A stretch of 64,000 nt of DNA. It comes from Flavobacteriales bacterium (GTDB taxonomy: Bacteria > Bacteroidota > Bacteroidia > Flavobacteriales_F > PHOS-HE28). Position 1 is the stretch's first letter; every line of letters starts with the position of its first letter. The position numbers were made by a program, and so were the translations under genes. Positions 28,738 through 36,714 of this stretch are shown piece after piece. Location: positions 434,001-498,000 of the forward strand of contig JADKFY010000001.1 of assembly GCA_016717305.1 (NCBI GenBank). Direction: 5' to 3'. Under the pieces are notes generated by a model, which was given only the letters and a program-made list of their open reading frames with translations, was not told where the DNA came from and did no database searches.

Positions 28738-29308
28738 GGCGTTGGGCCGCTGATCGGGCGCGTTGCATGATGATCTTCAAATTGCGCCTTCCATTCTGCA
28801 AATGACTGCGCACTTGTTCCAAGGAGAACGCCGTTCGTTCTGTTACTTGTTGATAGCTCAACCGCTGTAGATGGAAGAGCTCGATGCAGCTGCGTTGGTC
28901 GGTTTCAAGTTGTGCGATCGCGGTTTCAAGTTGTTGCAATGTTGCTTCGTGCAGATCGACTTCTTCCGCATCCTCGAACGTTGTTGTTTGCAACAGTTCA
29001 TTCGGTATCGTCGCTGGAGGTTTGCTGTTCCTCAATACTTGCAAGCAACGGTTCCGCATTACCATATGTATCCATGGTTTAAGGTGCTGCACCTCGTGCT
29101 TCTTCAACAGTTCGGTCAATCCTGCGAAAAGTTCAACCACTTCATCCTTGCTGCGCTCGGGGTCTTTCAAATACTTCATGCCTACACCATAGAGCAAGTG
29201 TGCGTATCGGTCCCACAGATGACCCAACGCAACTTGGTGCCCCTTCCGAAGAAGAAGCACCAGGTCGAGATCACTGCGATCGGTTATGGCCTTGCGCCGA
29301 AGGAACAT
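28730..29308 (-). CDS. ECF-type RNA polymerase sigma factor
   Basis: 192 residues. A sigma region 2 is seen at about 20-90 (LLRKGHQVALGHLWDRYAHL, HLKPWIHMVMRNRCLQVLR), and region 4 at about 120-185 (AIAQLETDQRSCIELFHLQR, LSYQQVTERTAFSLEQVRSH). There are no regions 1.1 or 3, as expected for extracytoplasmic function factors. It sits 6 bp after the plug-domain protein and overlaps the anti-sigma gene, forming a three-gene operon. The target promoters are unknown; the upstream plug protein or the neighbouring T9SS adhesin locus are possible members of its regulon. Confidence 0.88.
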   Translation of the reverse strand: MFLRRKAITDRSDLDLVLLLRKGHQVALGHLWDRYAHLLYGVGMKYLKDPERSKDEVVELFAGLTELLKKHEVQHLKPWIHMVMRNRCLQVLRNSKPPATIPNELLQTTTFEDAEEVDLHEATLQQLETAIAQLETDQRSCIELFHLQRLSYQQVTERTAFSLEQVRSHLQNGRRNLKIIMQRARSAAQRHG

Positions 29309-29314
29309 GTGTAT

Positions 29315-30040
29315 CTACCTGACTCCTGCTTTCTCTTGCATGTAAAGGTCGTAATAGCTCTTGGTCTCAATGGCCACCACGCCACCGGTCACATCGCCGT
29401 AACGCGCTGGTAGCCCTCCGGTGTATATGGTAATGCTTGCCATGGACCCCGGCGGCACCCCGCTCAGGCCGGTCGTCACCTTTACCCCGTCGACGTAGTA
29501 GGCCATGCTCCCCGAACGTGATCCGCGGAAGTAGAGTTCATCGCTATTGGGCGACTTGTAGATGTCCGACGACGTGCTCGCGATCATCGATACCGGGTTC
29601 TTCAACAGCGGGTTCTTCTTGAATTGGCTCGCTACGATCGTCATCTTGCTTGGTTCTTCCGCATCGATCAACCGTGGCATCCATTTGTTCGCGATCACCT
29701 CGATCATGGGCAAGGTCAAGTTTGAAACGAGCTGTTGGTCATCAAGTATGGTGATCTTGTCCGGGTTTACACGAATAGCAGTGGTCTCGCTGGTGATCAT
29801 GCCTACGTAAGAAACACGCACCGAGTAGGTTCCGGGCTTTAAGGGCTTTAGCACGAAGCGACCCTTGTCATCCGTGGTCGTGCCGATCAATCCGCCGCCA
29901 CCATCCGTGACCACGTTCGCCATGAAGAGCGGTGTCCCTTGGTCATCGAATACTTTCCCATGTATCTCGCCCAAGTTCTGGGCTTGTGTTGCTGAAAGGC
30001 CCAACAGAGCGCCGATCAGTAGTGTCGTTGTGGTCCGCAT
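29315..30040 (-). CDS. carboxypeptidase-like regulatory plus TonB plug domain protein without a barrel
   Basis: 241 residues from ATG 30040, chosen because a signal peptide follows (MRTTTTLLIGALLGLSATQA). Residues about 23-110 are a carboxypeptidase-D-type regulatory domain (GEIHGKVFDDQGTPLFMANV, DDKGRFVLKPLKPGTYSVRV). Residues about 130-235 look like a TonB receptor plug (KNPVSMIASTSSDIYKS, ELYFRGSRSGSMAYYVDGVK, SMASITIYTGGLPARYGDVT). The protein ends right after the plug (YYDLYMQEKAGVR), so there is no barrel, and no barrel-like frame follows. It is the first gene of the sigma/anti-sigma operon. It may be a signalling relic, or a periplasmic or surface sensor domain; I cannot tell. Confidence 0.8.
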   Translation of the reverse strand: MRTTTTLLIGALLGLSATQAQNLGEIHGKVFDDQGTPLFMANVVTDGGGGLIGTTTDDKGRFVLKPLKPGTYSVRVSYVGMITSETTAIRVNPDKITILDDQQLVSNLTLPMIEVIANKWMPRLIDAEEPSKMTIVASQFKKNPLLKNPVSMIASTSSDIYKSPNSDELYFRGSRSGSMAYYVDGVKVTTGLSGVPPGSMASITIYTGGLPARYGDVTGGVVAIETKSYYDLYMQEKAGVR

Positions 30041-30233
30041 CGTTCGTTTGTTTCCAATAGGATGCAGCGAGTATTCAGATCGCATACACGTAGTGGTGAA
30101 GAATGAAAGACAGCTAGGTGAGGAATACCCGCTTGCTCGAACCGCAACTGGCAGGGGTCAAGTACCAAGTAACAAATAGCCAGAGGCCAATAGCTAATGG
30201 ACAGCAGCAAGAGGTCAACCCAAAAGGGAAGTA
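30041..30233. other. intergenic region with degenerate short direct/inverted motifs
   Basis: 193 bp. Between 30158 and 30200 lie related short words (agtaccaagtaacaaatagcc, then ggccaatagctaatgg), which give a loose low-complexity pattern. I recall similar patterns in intergenic DNA of other Bacteroidota. No gene or clear promoter was seen for the plug protein operon. Confidence 0.35.
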
Positions 30234-30845
30234 TTATAGTTCCTCTGCAACCACCTCAAGCACTCCCGGAACTTCGTGCTTCAACAGGTTCTCAATGCCT
30301 TGTTTCAAGGTGATCATGCTACTGGGACAACCGCTGCAAGAGCCACGCAAGGCAACGGTCACAACGCCTTCATCGAATGATTTGAATGCGATATGGCCAC
30401 CATCTCCTTCCACAGCTGGGCGGATGTATTCCTCTAGGATGTTGATGATCTTTTCGTCCGTTGGATTCTTTGGTTCGGCATGTGTGTTTGCACGTTCGTT
30501 CGCATCTGCTAAAACCTGCGCGCTCGCCTCTTCATGCACCACGCGACCATCCGTATTCAAATACTCTTGGATGTATTCGCGTAGTTCCAATTGCACCAGG
30601 TCCCAGGTGATGGAATTGTTCTTCGTAACCGTAACGAAGTTACTGGAGATGAAGACCGAGGTCACGAAAGGCAGGTTGAACACCTTTTCCGCCAGCGGCG
30701 ATACTCCTTCCGTCTCCTGCGGTGATCTGAACTCCAATAGGCGACCATCATGGATCAACATTCGGCTGCTCACGAAGCGCATGGTGGCCGGGTTCGGTGT
30801 GCTTTCCGCATAAACGGAGATAGGGGGGCGCTTTACTTCGGACAT
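30234..30845 (-). CDS. NifU/Nfu family iron-sulfur cluster protein
   Basis: 203 residues from ATG 30845 (MSEVKRPPISVYAESTPNP); the longer open frame upstream lacks coding character. The N-terminal Nfu_N domain has the typical SVYAESTPNPATMRFVSSRM start and a segment FNLPFVTSVFISSNFVTVTK. The C-terminal NifU-like domain has EEYIRPAVEGDGGHIAFKSF and the cluster-binding motif GSCSGCPSSMITLKQGIENL, in which the CxxC binds a [4Fe-4S] cluster shared between two subunits. It acts in the cytosol as carrier or scaffold for Fe-S proteins. Divergent from the metal locus that follows. Confidence 0.95.
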   Translation of the reverse strand: MSEVKRPPISVYAESTPNPATMRFVSSRMLIHDGRLLEFRSPQETEGVSPLAEKVFNLPFVTSVFISSNFVTVTKNNSITWDLVQLELREYIQEYLNTDGRVVHEEASAQVLADANERANTHAEPKNPTDEKIINILEEYIRPAVEGDGGHIAFKSFDEGVVTVALRGSCSGCPSSMITLKQGIENLLKHEVPGVLEVVAEEL

Positions 30846-30883
30846 CTTGGAACCGCGAAGCACTCTATGGCGATGGCGGACCA

Positions 30884-30891
30884 CAAAGGTA
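30884..30891 (-). promoter_or_regulatory. promoter -7 box for the Nfu gene
   Basis: On the minus strand this reads TACCTTTG, matching TAnnTTTG, about 40 bp before the ATG at 30845. No TTG lies at the standard distance, so only the -7 part is supported. Confidence 0.45.
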
Positions 30892-30997
30892 TACCTACGC
30901 GTTTGGTGCCTAGGATCCACGAATTCGATCCATGGCCTTATGATCGGGATCACAATTGTTCGCAACTTGGAATCGGCCCTGTACTGTAGCGGCAGCC

Positions 30998-31005
30998 TAT
31001 CTTTG
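30998..31005 (+). promoter_or_regulatory. promoter -7 box of the metal locus
   Basis: TATCTTTG matches TAnnTTTG and lies only 8 bp before the proposed GTG start at 31013. Transcription would then begin almost at the start codon, so either the leader is very short or translation begins further downstream. A TTG at 30967-30969 is too far (28 bp). Confidence 0.4.
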
Positions 31006-31012
31006 CCGTCCA

Positions 31013-31411
31013 GTGCGCAAATTTCTTCAATATAACCGATGGGCAACAGCCTTGGTGGCCTGCCTCTTCATGGTGGCCACCAGTGGAATGACCATTTCAA
31101 GGATGACCTGCTTGATCGGTGGTCATTCGGCGCTGAGCATAGGCACGCTGGCGGATTGCTGTCCCGACGAAGGTCATGACGGACCGATCATTCAGGCACA
31201 ATGTTGTGTGCACGGTTCCGTGAAAGGGGAGCAACAAGAGTATATCGTACATCACGACGTTGACCTTGCCCCTGCTTTGATAGCGCTTTACGCCGCACCT
31301 CGCTTGGTGCTTTCGGAGGGCGATGCTCCCGTATTCTTCCCGGCGGACGATCTACCGCCGCCTTTGGGTGCCCCCGCTCGACTGGCGGTGCTGTGCGTCC
31401 ACCGCATTTGA
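31013..31411 (+). CDS. HYC_CC_PP family-like small protein of a metal locus
   Basis: About 132 residues from GTG 31013 (start uncertain). It has one hydrophobic N-terminal segment (WATALVACLFMVATSGM), then cysteine motifs (MTCLIGGHSA, LADCCPDE, QAQCCVHG) and a proline-rich tail (DDLPPPLGAPARLAVLCVHR). This Cys, CC and PP layout is that of a Bacteroidota family found just upstream of TonB receptors and heavy-metal-associated proteins (from memory). The TonB receptor follows after 87 bp. It is likely a periplasmic or membrane-bound metal-binding helper; the metal is unknown, copper being the best guess. Confidence 0.65.
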   Translation: MRKFLQYNRWATALVACLFMVATSGMTISRMTCLIGGHSALSIGTLADCCPDEGHDGPIIQAQCCVHGSVKGEQQEYIVHHDVDLAPALIALYAAPRLVLSEGDAPVFFPADDLPPPLGAPARLAVLCVHRI

Positions 31412-31498
31412 TACCGCTTTTCCAACCGCTGTGCTCTGCATGGCGAAGGGGAGTACGTACTCCCGTGTCAAGTTCGAAGGAACCGGAAAAGTTGGATC

Positions 31499-33742
31499 AT
31501 GCGAAAGAGCCTTTTTACATTCAGTCTATTACTACCCGCATCGCTGTTGTTCGGGCAAGCACCGATCACTGGAAAGGTGAATGGTGAAGGTGCCGTGAGC
31601 GGTCCATTGCCCGGTGCCAACGTGCTTTGGGCAGGCACCACCATTGGGGCGGCCACGGACGGCGATGGGCGATTCAGCGTTCCTCCTCCTGATCAATGGC
31701 CCGCACGTTTGGTGGTGACCTATGTGGGCTTCCGCAACGATACGTTGTTGCTGGAAAGGGTCCCGGACAAACCGGTGGTTGTGACGCTTAGTTCCTCCGT
31801 TGAATTGAACACCGTGGAAGTTGTGGAGCGTGTTAGCGGTACCCAACTGAGCACACGCAGCACGATCGCGCAGGAGATCATCGGCGAGAAGGAGTTGAAG
31901 CGTGCTGCTTGTTGCGACCTCAGCGAAAGTTTCGAGACCAATGCCACGGTGGATGTGAATTACAGCGATGCCATCTCCGGGACCAAGACGATCCGCATGC
32001 TCGGTCTCGATGGTCGATATGCGCAGATCAGCTTGGAGAATTTACCTTTCATTCGGGGGCTGTCTTCGTCCTATGGTCTTACGCTGCTGCCCGGTACTTG
32101 GATCCAGGACATCAACCTGAGCAAGGGATTGGGCACGTCGGTGAACGGACCCAACGCAATGACAGGACAGATCGACCTTTGTCTTCGTGATCCGCTTTCC
32201 GAGGGACCCTTTTTCTTGAACCTCTACGGCAATTCCCAAGGTCGCACAGAGGCCAACATACATTCTGCCCAATCAACAGGAAAGAACAGCGGCAATATCA
32301 TCCTGTTGCACGGAAATCTCTTCCAGCAGGAAATGGACCAGAACAAGGATGGCTTTTTGGACCAACCGCTCACGAAGCGTTTCAATGTCATGGACCGCTG
32401 GATGCGACGGACCGAACGCGGCATGACACAGATCGGGGTGCGCTACGTTACGGATGATCGCCAAGGTGGACAGACCGCACGGAGTATCGCGAACGAAGTA
32501 CTCTCGCCCACCGGTAGACCTTACACGGTCGATATCCGCAACGAGATGGTCGATGTGTTCGGCAAACAAGGAGTGGTTTTCAAGAACGACCCGACCAAGA
32601 GCATCGGTTTCCTTTTCGCCGGAAGACAACACAACGCGGCTTCACGTTTCGGAGATCGGAATTACACAGGGAAACAAGAAAGTCTTTACGGAAGCCTAGT
32701 GTACCAAATGCTTCTGGGGAAGGGAACGGACCAATTGAAGGCAGGTGCCAGTTTCCAGTTTGACGATTATTCCGAAGCATTCCGTGATAGCACCTTCGGC
32801 AGAACTGAACGCATGCCCGGCGTGTTCGCTGAGTACACCTTGCAACGCTCCAATTTCATCTTGGTGGCCGGTGTTCGCGGCGATCACAATTCCGTGTATG
32901 GCAATGTGGTAAGCCCGCGGATGCACATGAAGTATGACCTGGGGCCTTTAACAACCGTTCGACTTTCTGCCGGACAAGGTTTCCGCACAGCGAACCCGTT
33001 GATCGAAACGGGAAGTGTGCTGGCGAGTTCGCGTTCGGTGGTTGTGGAAGGAAATTTGGGAATGGAGAAGGCTTGGAATTTCGGTGCCTCGTTCCTGCAT
33101 AAATTCAAATTCCTCGATCGTAAGTGGGTCTTCGGCGTGGATGTCTATCGAACGGAATTCACGGCGCAAGTGGTCACCGACCTGGACCGCAGCCCACAGA
33201 CCGTGGCGTTCTACATGCTCGACGGACCATCCTTCGCCAACAGTGTACTTTCCGATGTTCAGGTGGAGTTGACCCGCCAATTGCATTTGCGTCTTTCTTA
33301 TCGTTTCTACGATACCCGAACCACCTTCGATGGAAAGCTGAGGGAGCGGCCATTCACACCCAGCCACCGGGGCCTGATCGATCTTGCATGGGGCGATCGC
33401 AAAGAGCGTTGGCGCACCGATGTCACGCTTAATCTCTTCGGTCAAGGCCGCGTACCGAACACCATGCCCAACCCAGAGGAATTCCGGATGACGTCGAGAA
33501 GCCCGGCATACACCACGTTGCACGCACAGATCACCCGTGTGTTGGGTGCGTGGGAAGTGTATTTGGGAGCGGAGAACCTCACCAGTACCCTTCAACAACA
33601 ACAGATCATTGCCCCCGAGGATCCATTCGGCCCGTATTTTGACGCGTCATTGATCTGGGGGCCGACGAACAAGGCCATGATCTATGGCGGATTGCGTTTC
33701 ACTATTGACAAAAAGAAGAAACAACAGACACAGAACCCATGA
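31499..33742 (+). CDS. TonB-dependent receptor, likely metal-related
   Basis: 747 residues with a signal peptide ending SLLFGQ. Residues about 22-110 are a carboxypeptidase-like regulatory domain (ITGKVNGEGAVSGPLPGANV). Residues about 115-230 are the plug, with a notable cysteine pair (LKRAACCDLSESFETNATVD) and SGTKTIRMLGLDGRYAQISL. The rest is a 22-strand-type barrel (AGQGFRTANPLIETGSV, LRLSYRFYDTRTTFDGK, VYLGAENLTSTLQQQ). The ACCxLSESFETN signature is one I associate with receptors sitting beside HMA proteins. It is flanked by an HYC_CC_PP-like gene and, with a 4-bp overlap, a periplasmic HMA protein. I infer copper or another soft metal (or its chelate) as substrate. Confidence 0.9.
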   Translation: MRKSLFTFSLLLPASLLFGQAPITGKVNGEGAVSGPLPGANVLWAGTTIGAATDGDGRFSVPPPDQWPARLVVTYVGFRNDTLLLERVPDKPVVVTLSSSVELNTVEVVERVSGTQLSTRSTIAQEIIGEKELKRAACCDLSESFETNATVDVNYSDAISGTKTIRMLGLDGRYAQISLENLPFIRGLSSSYGLTLLPGTWIQDINLSKGLGTSVNGPNAMTGQIDLCLRDPLSEGPFFLNLYGNSQGRTEANIHSAQSTGKNSGNIILLHGNLFQQEMDQNKDGFLDQPLTKRFNVMDRWMRRTERGMTQIGVRYVTDDRQGGQTARSIANEVLSPTGRPYTVDIRNEMVDVFGKQGVVFKNDPTKSIGFLFAGRQHNAASRFGDRNYTGKQESLYGSLVYQMLLGKGTDQLKAGASFQFDDYSEAFRDSTFGRTERMPGVFAEYTLQRSNFILVAGVRGDHNSVYGNVVSPRMHMKYDLGPLTTVRLSAGQGFRTANPLIETGSVLASSRSVVVEGNLGMEKAWNFGASFLHKFKFLDRKWVFGVDVYRTEFTAQVVTDLDRSPQTVAFYMLDGPSFANSVLSDVQVELTRQLHLRLSYRFYDTRTTFDGKLRERPFTPSHRGLIDLAWGDRKERWRTDVTLNLFGQGRVPNTMPNPEEFRMTSRSPAYTTLHAQITRVLGAWEVYLGAENLTSTLQQQQIIAPEDPFGPYFDASLIWGPTNKAMIYGGLRFTIDKKKKQQTQNP

Positions 33743-34089
33743 AGAGCATCATGACCGCAGCGCTACTGCTGCTAACTACGGTAGTCTTCGCGCAGGACAA
33801 GAAGACCCAGAAATTGGAGATCCATACCTCCAGCGTGTGCGATATGTGCAAGAAGACGATCGAGACAGAGATGATCTACGAGAAAGGGGTCAAGTCGGTG
33901 GCACTGGACTTGGCGTCGAATACCATCTTCATCGATTACGACCCGCGTAAAACGAACCCCGATGCGATCCGTAAAGGGGTTACGAAACTGGGTTACTACG
34001 CCGATGACCTGCCCGGTGATCCTGAGGCATTCAAGAAGTTGCCGGAATGCTGTCAGAAGGAAGGTTGCGGGGTGAAGAAGGACGAGTAG
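33739..34089 (+). CDS. periplasmic heavy-metal-associated (HMA) domain protein
   Basis: 116 residues with a signal peptide ending VFAQ. The HMA-type ferredoxin-like fold runs from KLEIHTSSVCDMCKKTIETE to RKGVTKLGYYADDLP, and CDMC is the metal-binding CxxC. The tail adds two more Cys sites (PECCQKEGCGVKKDE). Its ATG overlaps the TonB receptor stop (ATGA), so the two are co-translated. Unlike cytosolic CopZ it is exported, which suggests that it accepts metal from the receptor in the periplasm. Confidence 0.9.
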   Translation: MKSIMTAALLLLTTVVFAQDKKTQKLEIHTSSVCDMCKKTIETEMIYEKGVKSVALDLASNTIFIDYDPRKTNPDAIRKGVTKLGYYADDLPGDPEAFKKLPECCQKEGCGVKKDE

Positions 34090-34153
34090 TTCCCGATCTT
34101 CGTTACTTGGTGGCCGAAACTGATCGTGTAGTTCCGGAATTTCAACTTTGCTT

Positions 34154-34672
34154 ATGTCATTGATCCGCCCCGTTCGTGGTTTTACACCCAAATTCGGAAA
34201 AGACCCGTTCCTTGCTGAAACGGCAGTGGTGATCGGTGATGTGATCGCAGGTGATCGGTTGAGCGTATGGTACAATGCGGTTGTGCGTGGCGATGTCAAT
34301 GCCATTCGTATCGGTGATCGTGTGAACATACAGGACGGTGCGGTGTTGCATTGTACCTACGAGCGTTCCAAGCTCACCATTGGGAATGATGTGAGCATAG
34401 GGCACAACGCGATCGTTCATGGTTGTACGATCCATGACAAGGTCTTGATCGGCATGGGCGCGATCGTCATGGACAATGTGGTTATCGGTGAAGGCAGTGT
34501 GATCGCCGCAGGAGCTGTGGTCCTCCAGAACATGATCGTGGAACCCGGATCATTGGTGGCTGGTGTACCCGGCAAACGGATCCGTGCAGCAGGGGATGAC
34601 CTTTCCAAGAACGAGATCGAGCGTATCGCCCGGAACTACATGATGTACGCGGACTGGTTCAGGGAAGGCTAA
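34154..34672 (+). CDS. gamma carbonic anhydrase family protein
   Basis: 172 residues from ATG 34154 (MSLIRPVRGFTPKFGKDPFL). It is a left-handed beta-helix of hexapeptide repeats (VVIGDVIAGDRLSVWYNAVV, RIGDRVNIQDGAVLHC, LTIGNDVSIGHNAIVHGCTI, VIGEGSVIAAGAVV) with the metal-ligand histidines in VLHC and GHNAIVHG. The terminal GVPGKRIR and MMYADWF segments fit the YrdA/CaiE-like group, in which carbonic anhydrase activity varies. It is cytosolic. Its 3' end overlaps the convergent murI gene by 14 bp. Confidence 0.93.
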   Translation: MSLIRPVRGFTPKFGKDPFLAETAVVIGDVIAGDRLSVWYNAVVRGDVNAIRIGDRVNIQDGAVLHCTYERSKLTIGNDVSIGHNAIVHGCTIHDKVLIGMGAIVMDNVVIGEGSVIAAGAVVLQNMIVEPGSLVAGVPGKRIRAAGDDLSKNEIERIARNYMMYADWFREG

Positions 34673-35486
34673 GCTCGCCGTCCTTCCAGAACGCCTGTTG
34701 CACCTCGAACTTCGGTGTGTCGAGTTTCTCCACAAGCGAAGTGAACGTGTCAATGTCCCCACTGGTCCAACCACGGATCGGTGTCGCTGGACCTGTCCCT
34801 GAAGCCAGCAACCCTCGCTGCTCCAACAGCCGTTCCACCTGTTTTGCAACAGCCGGTGCCGGGTCAATTATTTGCACGATCGGACCGCAGATCCGTTCGA
34901 TCAAGGGGCGTACAAAAGGGTAGTGCGTACAGGCCAGTACCAATTGGTCCATGCCTTGTGCCAGCATGGGTTCCAGCCAACCGCGAAGCATGACCTCGGT
35001 CGATGCACTTTCCAACTCGCCGGCCTCGATCGCTTTCACCAGTCCGGGACATGGTCGCTCCAATACTTGCACATCGCGCGCGAATCGCTCCATCACCGAT
35101 GCGAATAATTCCCCTTGGAATGTTGCGGTGGTGGCGATCACCCCAACAACCTTGGACCGTGATCGTTCAGCAGCTGGTTTCAATGCGGGTTCCATACCAA
35201 CGAAGAGGGTATGCGGATACGCTTCGCGCAAGACCTTCAGCCCTGCTGCCGAGGCGGTGTTGCACGCGATCACGATCATCTTGCACCCTTTGCCCAACAA
35301 GGCACGCGTAATGGCGGCACTGAACGATCGGATCTCGCGCAGTGTGCGGTCGCCATACGGGATGTGCGCATTGTCGCCGAAGTACAACAGGCGCTCCTTG
35401 GGGAGCGCCTGTTGTATGGCATTCAGTACCGACAGGCCGCCGATGCCGCTATCGAACAGGCCGATCGGGCGTTGCGTCGTGGACAC
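34659..35486 (-). CDS. murI: glutamate racemase
   Basis: 275 residues, the normal length. Makes D-glutamate for peptidoglycan. Catalytic motifs are present: FDSGIGGLSVL (Asp/Ser, N-terminus), VIACNTASAAG (first catalytic Cys), and VLACTHYPFVRPLI (second catalytic Cys and His). The phosphate/substrate loop YFGDNAHIPYGDRT is also seen. Last gene of the envelope cluster, 14 bp after the second OmpH gene. A 15-bp perfect inverted repeat lies in its early coding part. It overlaps the carbonic anhydrase gene tail to tail. Confidence 0.96.
   Translation of the reverse strand: MSTTQRPIGLFDSGIGGLSVLNAIQQALPKERLLYFGDNAHIPYGDRTLREIRSFSAAITRALLGKGCKMIVIACNTASAAGLKVLREAYPHTLFVGMEPALKPAAERSRSKVVGVIATTATFQGELFASVMERFARDVQVLERPCPGLVKAIEAGELESASTEVMLRGWLEPMLAQGMDQLVLACTHYPFVRPLIERICGPIVQIIDPAPAVAKQVERLLEQRGLLASGTGPATPIRGWTSGDIDTFTSLVEKLDTPKFEVQQAFWKDGELSLP
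35383..35416. repeat. perfect 15-bp inverted repeat inside murI
   Basis: Arms 35383-35397 (tacaacaggcgctcc) and 35402-35416 are perfect reverse complements around a 4-nt loop (ttgg). It falls in the first 40 codons of murI. It would form a very stable RNA hairpin and is unlikely by chance. Confidence 0.85.
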
Positions 35487-35500
35487 TGTGAACGTGGAGC

Positions 35501-36019
35501 TTACTTGACCCCGAGTTTCGCCTTCACCAGATCAATGATGTCCTCGCCCTTGTCGTAATACAACACGAAACCGGTGCTCGTATCAAAGATGTAAGTGAAC
35601 CCATTTGCTGCTGCCACTTCTGAGATAGCGGCATTGGTGCGATCCACCATCGGCTTCAGCAATTCTTCCTCCTGCTTGTCCAGGTCTTCTTGGGCTTTTT
35701 GCTGCGCAGATTGGATCCGTTGCTCCAGTTCGCCGATCTCACGAACGGCAACGTCCTTCTCCGTTTGGGTCATGGCATCGGCGCGGGATTGCACGTCGGC
35801 CACCTTCGCTTGGTATTCAGCACCCATTGCCTTCAATCGGTCATCCAAGGTCTTCGCGAAACCTTGCATCTTGGTCTCTGCGGTCAGCCGTTCGGGCAAT
35901 AGCAGCATCAATTTTTGCCGATCAATGTGGCCCAGCTTTGTGGTTTGTGCGACACTTGGAAGCGCGGTAAGCGCCAGTGCGAACATGATAACGAGGTTCT
36001 TCATAAGGTTGGTCTTCAT
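35501..36019 (-). CDS. OmpH/Skp family periplasmic chaperone
   Basis: 172 residues with a signal peptide ending LPSVAQ. The body is a long coiled coil (MQGFAKTLDDRLKAMGAEYQ, EIGELEQRIQSAQQKAQEDL) between a small beta part (KLGHIDRQKLMLLLPE) and a C-terminal strand (VAAANGFTYIFDTSTGFVLY), as in Skp/OmpH. It holds unfolded outer-membrane proteins on their way to BamA. Its start overlaps the stop of the preceding paralog by 4 bp. Confidence 0.93.
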   Translation of the reverse strand: MKTNLMKNLVIMFALALTALPSVAQTTKLGHIDRQKLMLLLPERLTAETKMQGFAKTLDDRLKAMGAEYQAKVADVQSRADAMTQTEKDVAVREIGELEQRIQSAQQKAQEDLDKQEEELLKPMVDRTNAAISEVAAANGFTYIFDTSTGFVLYYDKGEDIIDLVKAKLGVK

Positions 36020-36684
36020 TTTGGTTTTTGTTCCACACTGCCGCCTTTGCGGTCCGTGGGTGCAGTAGGTTTTGTGCCGTCGTCCTTGGGCGGATCCTCC
36101 ATGGGTTCGCCGAATTCTTCATCGTCCTTTCCCTTTGGACCATCTGCTTCTCCTTCCTTGCCGGGACGTATGCCCAACTTGCGTAGAACGCTGTCGCTCT
36201 TATCGTACTTCTCACTTGCGAAGAGCAGATTGCTTGCTTGGCCGCCCAAGTCGAAGACTGCCACATAACTGGTGCCGGCGACTTCCTTCACCGCATCATA
36301 AACGCGGTCTTGTATCGGCTTGATCAATTCCTCCCGTTTCTTGAAGAGGTCGCCTTTTGGGCCGAACCGTTTCTTCTGAAGGTCCTGAGCCTCACGCTCT
36401 CTGCGGTCCACCTCGTCCAACCGCGAGCGTTTCATTTCCTCGGTCAACAGGATCGCTTCGGCATTGTATGCATCGCGCATCCGTTTGATCTGGATGTGCC
36501 GCTCATCGATCTCTTCTTGCCACTGCTTGCTGAACCGATCGAGCTCCTTCTGGGCCGACCCATATTCGGGCATCTTGTCCAAAATGTAGCGCGTGTTCAC
36601 GAACGCGATCCGCTGTGCTTGGGACGCAGGGCCCAACAGCATGAATATGCCGGTAACAAGGGAAAGGAGGTGGGTTCGATTCAT
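36016..36684 (-). CDS. OmpH/Skp family periplasmic chaperone, longer paralog
   Basis: 222 residues with a signal peptide ending PASQAQ. Skp core: RIAFVNTRYILDKMPEYGSA, then a coiled coil (LDRFSKQWQEEIDERHIQIK, RLDEVDRREREAQDLQKKRF), then VAGTSYVAVFDLGGQASNLL. It has an extra charged, proline-rich tail (residues about 180-222; PKGKDDEEFGEPMEDPPKDD) absent from the neighbouring paralog. It lies between bamA and the shorter ompH, in the usual Bacteroidota order. Confidence 0.93.
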   Translation of the reverse strand: MNRTHLLSLVTGIFMLLGPASQAQRIAFVNTRYILDKMPEYGSAQKELDRFSKQWQEEIDERHIQIKRMRDAYNAEAILLTEEMKRSRLDEVDRREREAQDLQKKRFGPKGDLFKKREELIKPIQDRVYDAVKEVAGTSYVAVFDLGGQASNLLFASEKYDKSDSVLRKLGIRPGKEGEADGPKGKDDEEFGEPMEDPPKDDGTKPTAPTDRKGGSVEQKPK

Positions 36685-36714
36685 GCGGGATCCGTCGAAA
36701 GTAGTGGTTCCGGT

